From Mycolicibacterium aurum (GTDB taxonomy: Bacteria; Actinomycetota; Actinomycetes; Mycobacteriales; Mycobacteriaceae), in assembly GCA_900078775.1 (NCBI GenBank), contig LT549889.1:5394001-5458000 (forward strand): DNA of 64,000 nt, read 5' to 3'. Below, one piece after another: positions 60,203 to 64,000 of the stretch; position 1 is the stretch's first letter; the number at the start of each line of letters is the position of its first letter. Made by a program: the position numbers and the translations under genes. The notes under the pieces were generated by a model. It was not told the DNA's origin and did no database searches. It saw only the letters and a program-made list of their open reading frames with translations.

Positions 60203-60843
60203 GGCTGTGCGGTCTCCTCGTGGTAGATCGTGCGGTAGAAGATGGCGGCCAGGGTGGCCACGCAGGCGTCGTCGTCGGCGGTCTGGGCCCCTGCCCCGGC
60301 GAGTTGGGCGTAGCAGAACTGGTTCAGCATGGACACCATCGCGACCGCTACCAGGTGGGCGTCGTCGCCCGCGCAGTAGCCGTCGTGCTGGGCCTGCTGG
60401 ACCATCTTGGTGATCATTGCGATGGGCAGCGCGCAGATCTCGGACCAGTATTGCGCGAAATCTTCACTGACCATTGCCAATTGAGAAACTGCGATGATCT
60501 CCGCGAGACGATGCCGGTAGGTGTTCCAGTGTGCGGCCACCGCGGCGTGCGCACGCTCGGCATTCGTCAGCCCCGGATCGGCGGCCGCGAGCACCCGGTC
60601 GCGGGCCTCATCGCGGAACCGGACGGCCCATTCGCGGACCATGGCCTCTTTGGAGTCGTAATAGTTGTAGTACGAGGCGGTGGACCTGCCCGCTTCGGCG
60701 GCGATATCGGCGATGGTGGTGGCCAGTATTCCTTTGCGGGCGACGACGGTTCGGGCCGCGGCGTCGATTGCGGCCTGCGTCTGTCGCCCGCGGGCGGTGG
60801 GCAGTTCAACCCGTGCGGTCACGGCAGTCTCCGGTCTTTTCAT
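60199..60843 (-). CDS. TetR-family regulator (Rv0273c-like)
   Basis: A 214-aa protein. The helix-turn-helix is at about residues 40-65 (ILATTIADIAAEAGRSTASY, YNYYDSKEAMV). The C-terminal TetR domain carries HAAVAAHWNTYRHRLAEIIA. It is divergent from the glyoxalase gene at 60907, and the gap holds a 22-bp inverted repeat. It is coupled to the hydrolase gene by a 4-nt overlap. Likely targets are itself, the hydrolase and the glyoxalase. Confidence 0.9.
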   Translation of the reverse strand: MKRPETAVTARVELPTARGRQTQAAIDAAARTVVARKGILATTIADIAAEAGRSTASYYNYYDSKEAMVREWAVRFRDEARDRVLAAADPGLTNAERAHAAVAAHWNTYRHRLAEIIAVSQLAMVSEDFAQYWSEICALPIAMITKMVQQAQHDGYCAGDDAHLVAVAMVSMLNQFCYAQLAGAGAQTADDDACVATLAAIFYRTIYHEETAQP

Positions 60844-60852
60844 TGTTCGAAC

Positions 60853-60874
60853 CTGAATCTGATGTTAGATTCAG
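60853..60874. promoter_or_regulatory. Inverted repeat CTGAATCT-N6-AGATTCAG, TetR operator
   Basis: Perfect 8-bp arms at 60853-60860 and 60867-60874 with a 6-bp spacer lie 9 bp before the TetR start and 32 bp before the glyoxalase ATG. It is well placed to repress both divergent genes. Confidence 0.8.
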
Positions 60875-60906
60875 TTTTCCTCCTCCGCCAGATCCCGGGA
60901 GTCGTC

Positions 60907-61482
60907 ATGATCAAGCCCTCGAACCCCAATTCCGAATTCGAACTCGGCGGTATCAACCACGTCGCCCTGGTCTGCTCGGACATGCAACGGACCGTCGACT
61001 TCTACTCCGGCGTGCTGGGAATGCCGCTGGTCAAGTCGCTGGATCTGCCCAACGGCATGGGGCAGCACTTCTTCTTCGACGCCGGCAACGGCGACTGCGT
61101 GGCGTTCTTCTGGTTCACCGACGGCCCCGACGGTGAACCGGTGGTGTCCTCCCCGGCCGCACTGCCCGGCATCGGCGAGTTCACCAGTGCGGTCTCCACC
61201 ATGAACCACCTGGCCTTCCACGTACCCGCGGAGAAGTTCGACGAGTACCGGGAGAAGCTGAAGGCCAAGGGGGTCCGGGTCGGCCCGGTGCTCAACCACG
61301 ACGACAGTGAATGGCAGGCCTCGCTGACCCTGCATCCCGGCGTCTACGTCCGGTCCTTCTACTTCCAGGACCCCGACGGCATCACCCTGGAATTTGCTTG
61401 CTGGATCAAAGAATTCACCGAGGCCGACACCACCACCGTGCCCAAGACCGCCGCCGACCGCCGGCCGCGCGCGTCGGTCTAG
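60907..61482 (+). CDS. Glyoxalase/VOC-family protein (Rv0274-like)
   Basis: A 191-aa vicinal-oxygen-chelate protein from ATG 60907, with GGGAG upstream. It has two beta-alpha-beta-beta-beta modules. Likely metal ligands are His in GGINHVALVCSDM, His in TMNHLAFHVPAEK and Glu in DGITLEFACWIKEF. Members include ring-cleavage dioxygenases and isomerases; the short length favours a lyase or isomerase. It sits between two TetR genes, and the end overlaps the convergent TetR gene by 4 nt. Confidence 0.88.
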   Translation: MIKPSNPNSEFELGGINHVALVCSDMQRTVDFYSGVLGMPLVKSLDLPNGMGQHFFFDAGNGDCVAFFWFTDGPDGEPVVSSPAALPGIGEFTSAVSTMNHLAFHVPAEKFDEYREKLKAKGVRVGPVLNHDDSEWQASLTLHPGVYVRSFYFQDPDGITLEFACWIKEFTEADTTTVPKTAADRRPRASV

Positions 61483-62099
61483 GTGCCCCCAGCCCGCCGG
61501 GGGTCGGGGAAGGTGTCCAGCACCGAGGTCAGCAGGTCGATGAGTTCCTCGGCGCTCAGGCCGCCGATCGCCCCGCTCAGCCACCCGTTGATGGTCTGAC
61601 TGACCCCGCCGACCACGAAGTGCGCGATGGCCTTGATCTCGTCGCTGTCGTCCTGCTGCAGCACGGTCTGGGCGTGCTGGCCGGCCAGCACCGCGAAGAA
61701 CCCGCCGAGTTCGGCGCGTTTGCGCACCAGTACGGCGTTGGACAACGTGCTGTCGAACAACAACCGCCCCACCCGGGCGTCCTCGCCGATGGTGCGGACC
61801 AGATTGGTGATGCCCGCCCGGTTCTGCTCGGCCGGGCCGACCGAGGCGACGGCCTCCTGGGTGGTCGCGGCGATCCGGGCGACCACCGAATCGAACACCG
61901 CGGAGACGAACTCGTCCTTGTCGGTGAAGGCTTCGTAGAAATGCCGGGTGGCGATCCCGGATTCGCGGCAGATGGCCCGCACCGTGAGATCGGCGTCCGG
62001 GCCGGTCAGCAGGTCGAGGCCGGCCGCCAATAGGCGGTCGTGGCGGTCGGCGACGCGCTGGGCGGCCGCCACCCCGCGGTAGGGCCGAACCTGGGACAC
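61479..62099 (-). CDS. TetR-family regulator (Rv0275c-like)
   Basis: A 206-aa protein from GTG 62099 (VSQVRPYRGVAAAQRVADRH). The helix-turn-helix is at about residues 33-58 (DLTVRAICRESGIATRHFYE, AFTDKDEFV). The C-terminal region is of unknown ligand type. It is divergent from the MpaB-like gene at 62180, and the gap carries a promoter and a palindromic site. It is convergent with the glyoxalase gene. Confidence 0.9.
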   Translation of the reverse strand: MSQVRPYRGVAAAQRVADRHDRLLAAGLDLLTGPDADLTVRAICRESGIATRHFYEAFTDKDEFVSAVFDSVVARIAATTQEAVASVGPAEQNRAGITNLVRTIGEDARVGRLLFDSTLSNAVLVRKRAELGGFFAVLAGQHAQTVLQQDDSDEIKAIAHFVVGGVSQTINGWLSGAIGGLSAEELIDLLTSVLDTFPDPRRAGGT

Positions 62100-62108
62100 C
62101 GCACCATC

Positions 62109-62137
62109 TTGACACCTGTCCGGTGCCGGGGCAATAT
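62109..62137 (+). promoter_or_regulatory. Promoter of the MpaB-like gene
   Basis: TTGACA (62109-62114) is followed after exactly 17 bp by CAATAT (62132-62137). Transcription would start at about 62144, inside the palindrome at 62140-62155, so repression by the divergent TetR is easily explained. Confidence 0.62.
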
Positions 62138-62139
62138 CA

Positions 62140-62155
62140 GGAAACCTACGTTTCC
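62140..62155. promoter_or_regulatory. Palindrome GGAAAC-CTAC-GTTTCC, TetR operator
   Basis: Perfect 6-bp arms with a 4-bp spacer at 62140-62155 sit on the expected transcription start of the MpaB-like gene. AACCTACGTTTCCG here (62143-62156) matches the desaturase operator region at 42397-42410 in 13 of 14 bases. Confidence 0.62.
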
Positions 62156-62179
62156 GCTTTACGGCCTGCAGGGGTGTCA

Positions 62180-63058
62180 ATGACGATCATCGAGCGTCCG
62201 ATCAACGAGACCGTCCGGGTCCCGGCCCGCCGGAAGCGTTGGGGTGCCGGCTTCGATGACGGGCTGATGGGCGTGGCGCTGCTGGCCGGCCCGGCAAACG
62301 TGATCATGCAGCTCGCCCGCCCCGGCGTCGGCTACGGCGTGCAGGAGAGCAAGGTGCACAGCGGCCGGGTCGACCTGCACCCGATCAAGCGGGCCCGCAC
62401 CACCTTCACCTATCTGGCCGTGGCCGGCCGCGGCACCGACGAGCAGAAGGCCGCCTTCCGCCGCGCGGTGAACAAGGCGCACGCCCAGGTGCGCTCCACC
62501 CCGGAGAGCCCGGTCGAGTACAACGCCTTCGACAAGAACCTGCAGCTGTGGGTGGCTGCCTGCCTGTACAAGGGGTCCGTCGACGTCTACCGGCTGTTCA
62601 TCGGGGAGATGGACGAGGAGACCGCCGACCGGCACTACCGGGACGGCATCACCCTGGGCACCACCCTGCAGGTGCCCGCCGAGATGTGGCCGGCGGACCG
62701 GGCCGCCTTCGACAAGTACTGGCAGGAATCGCTGGACCAGGTGCACATCGACGACACCATCCGCGAGTACCTGTACCCGATCGCGGTGGGCCGGCTGCGC
62801 GGCCTGACCCTGCCCGGTCCGTTGCAGCGGTTCAACGAGAACCTGGCCTGCTTGATCACCACCGGCTTCCTGCCGCAGCGGTTCCGCGACGAGATGCGAC
62901 TGCCCTGGGATCCGCAGCGTCAGCGCCGCTTCGACCGGCTGATGAAGGGGCTGGCCGCGGTGAACAATCTGGTGCCGGGCTTTGTCCGGCAGTTCCCGTT
63001 CAACGTATTGCTCAAGGATCTGGACTGGCGCGTGCGTACCGGCCGTCCGCTGGTCTGA
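62180..63058 (+). CDS. Oxygenase MpaB-family protein, DUF2236 (Rv0276-like)
   Basis: A 292-aa protein from ATG 62180, with GCAGGGG upstream. DUF2236/MpaB features include RTTFTYLAVAGRGTDEQKAA and the internal His/Asp residues in VNKAHAQVRSTPESP, followed by FDKNLQLWVAACLYKGSVDV. Related latex-clearing and mycophenolic-acid enzymes use haem for oxygenation, and the haem ligand is thought to be a His of this region; in mycobacteria the role is unknown. It is controlled by its own promoter with a TetR site. Confidence 0.84.
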   Translation: MTIIERPINETVRVPARRKRWGAGFDDGLMGVALLAGPANVIMQLARPGVGYGVQESKVHSGRVDLHPIKRARTTFTYLAVAGRGTDEQKAAFRRAVNKAHAQVRSTPESPVEYNAFDKNLQLWVAACLYKGSVDVYRLFIGEMDEETADRHYRDGITLGTTLQVPAEMWPADRAAFDKYWQESLDQVHIDDTIREYLYPIAVGRLRGLTLPGPLQRFNENLACLITTGFLPQRFRDEMRLPWDPQRQRRFDRLMKGLAAVNNLVPGFVRQFPFNVLLKDLDWRVRTGRPLV

Positions 63059-63098
63059 CCTGCGCGTCGGATCCATTTGCTGAGGGCGCCGCCGTGGG

Positions 63099-63147
63099 TG
63101 CGCGGCTGCCCGCGCTTCGGTGACGCTGCCTGCGCGGCTGCCCGCGC
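63099..63147. repeat. Two tandem 17-bp repeats, each able to fold as a hairpin
   Basis: TGCGCGGCTGCCCGCGC occurs at 63099-63115 and again at 63131-63147, 32 bp apart. Each copy contains GCGCGG...CCGCGC, a 6-bp stem with a CTGC loop. The location 40-90 bp behind the MpaB-like gene suggests a double terminator that insulates the ESX-3 promoter downstream. Confidence 0.45.
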
Positions 63148-63287
63148 CCCGGCCCGCGGCGGTCGGTCGAATCCGTTCGCCACGTGGATGCCTTCGCGGC
63201 TCGCGACCGGGTGACACTGATCACCGCCTCGGGCGTAACCGAACGTCTCGACAGAGCGGTTGGTGCGGTGCTAGCTTTCTCCGGAAG

Positions 63288-63306
63288 TTAGCATAGGCAT
63301 ACTTAA
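63288..63306 (+). promoter_or_regulatory. IdeR-type iron box upstream of eccA3
   Basis: TTAGCATAGGCATACTTAA matches the 19-bp iron-box consensus (TTAGGTTAGGCTAACCTAA) at 14 positions, including both TTAG/TAA ends and the central TAGGC. It lies 40 bp before the eccA3 ATG. ESX-3 is iron-regulated through IdeR in mycobacteria, so a genuine site is expected at this place. Confidence 0.82.
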
Positions 63307-63345
63307 GGAGACGGCAGGGGGCGTGAGCTTCGTTGCTAAAGAAAT

Positions 63346-64000
63346 ATGGAAACGGTCAGTGAGACGCTCACGTCGGGGGTAGCGGGAACACGCGTCGATC
63401 GCGACGTGGTGAACAGGTTCGCGACCTGCTGTCGGGCGCTGGGATTGTCGGTCAACGACCGGCGGCGACCCGCCGATCTGGTCGCGGCCCGGTCGGGTTT
63501 CACCGAACTGACCCGCATCGCCCGCGAGCAGTGCGACGCCTGGATCGGACTGGCCGCCACCGGGGCAGGCGCCGACGACAACGCCGGCCGCGTCATCGGC
63601 ACCATCTGGCGCACGCTGCCCTCCTTCGGCGTGCTGACCCGCGAGATCGACCTGGGTGCCGAGGACCTCGGCTTCACCTATGACACCGGCCTCTATCTCC
63701 AATTCCGGGCGACCGACCGCGACGGCATCGCGCTGGCCTACGCCGCGACGCTGGCCGACGCCGGCGAGTTCGCCGAGGCCGACGGCATCGTCGAAGACCT
63801 GCTGACCCGCCGACCGTCCTGGCTGCAGGCCCGCTGGGTGCGGGTCGCGCTCTACCACCGCAGCCGCCGGTGGTCCGATCTGGTGCGCACCCTGACCCCG
63901 GTGGTCAACGACACCCGCCTCGACGAGCACTACGCCCACGCGGCCCGGGTGACCCTGGCCATCGCGTTGGCGAACCTGGGCATGTTCGCCCCCGCGCTCT
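63346..64000 (+). CDS. eccA3: EccA3, ESX-3 AAA+ ATPase, N-terminal part (runs off window)
   Basis: The frame from ATG 63346 stays open to the right edge (218 codons). The visible protein is the N-terminal TPR-like domain of EccA: RFATCCRALGLSVNDRRRPA, LTREIDLGAEDLGFTYDTGL and AYAATLADAGEFAEADGIVE, followed by more helical repeats. The AAA+ ATPase domain lies beyond the window. EccA is a cytosolic ATPase of type VII secretion. ESX-3 identity is inferred from synteny with Rv0270-Rv0282 and the iron box. ATG 63346 follows a weak AAAGAAA site. Confidence 0.88.
   Translation, partial: METVSETLTSGVAGTRVDRDVVNRFATCCRALGLSVNDRRRPADLVAARSGFTELTRIAREQCDAWIGLAATGAGADDNAGRVIGTIWRTLPSFGVLTREIDLGAEDLGFTYDTGLYLQFRATDRDGIALAYAATLADAGEFAEADGIVEDLLTRRPSWLQARWVRVALYHRSRRWSDLVRTLTPVVNDTRLDEHYAHAARVTLAIALANLGMFAPAL

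Noticed and set aside
1..64000. CRISPR arrays, tRNA/rRNA genes and insertion sequences
   Set aside because: No regularly spaced repeats, tRNA-like cloverleaf stretches, rRNA sequence or transposase genes were seen while reading the window.

Overview
The window is high-GC actinobacterial DNA, most likely from a fast-growing mycobacterium (Mycolicibacterium-like). Signs of this are abundant TetR/SDR/thioesterase/FadD/FadE genes, F420-dependent oxidoreductases, a DUF222/HNH protein, a WhiB protein, a DosR-type box before an Acg-type nitroreductase, and the start of an ESX-3 locus behind an IdeR-type iron box. The right end (52.6-64 kb) has the gene order I remember from the M. tuberculosis Rv0269c-Rv0276 to Rv0282 segment: PolD-type primase-polymerase, fadD2, fadE6, hydrolase, TetR, glyoxalase, TetR, MpaB-like protein, eccA3. 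A D-2-hydroxyacid dehydrogenase is inserted. No tRNA, rRNA, CRISPR array or insertion sequence was seen.

Layout. 0-5.8 kb: a partial TetR gene divergent from an orphan Rieske oxygenase, then a DUF222/HNH protein, an F420 (Ddn-type) enzyme, a two-domain rhodanese, a membrane protein and an HSL-type esterase. 5.9-20.0 kb: a catabolic island with an APC permease, five SDRs, a GntR/FCD regulator, a DUF1116 (AllG-like) protein, a Cys-rich protein of unknown function, two tandem glutamine-synthetase-like ligases, an esterase, a Baeyer-Villiger-type flavoprotein, a WhiB protein and a C26 gamma-glutamyl hydrolase. Ligase plus hydrolase suggests catabolism through gamma-glutamylated intermediates, as in the Puu pathway. 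20.0-28.7 kb: an oligopeptide-type ABC importer joined without gaps to DszA/NtaA-like and DszC-like flavin monooxygenases, which suggests scavenging of an organosulfur or similar compound. 28.7-33.0 kb: a PucR regulator, a mycothiol-dependent isomerase-like protein, an SDR, an F420/PPOX enzyme and a thioesterase.

33.0-41.5 kb: a complete Nit1C (nitrilase/cyanide-assimilation type) operon of eight genes on the minus strand, with a LysG/ArgP-type LysR gene divergent from it. It has two nitrilase homologues. One keeps the Glu-Lys-Cys triad; the other has Asp in place of both Glu and Cys and looks like a pseudoenzyme.

41.5-52.4 kb: an acyl-ACP desaturase under a striking double palindrome, a ferritin-like protein, a TetR gene with an 18-bp perfect palindrome, the Acg-type nitroreductase, a TetR/Rieske oxygenase/DapB-like dehydrogenase/TetR/thioesterase group, an NmrA-like oxidoreductase, a SigH-like ECF sigma factor without an adjacent anti-sigma gene, an SDR, two possible tiny ORFs and a STAS protein. 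52.6-64.0 kb: the conserved segment that ends inside eccA3.

Many genes overlap by 1-4 nt in ATGA/GTGA arrangements, so operons are easy to trace. No gap between genes exceeds 300 bases.
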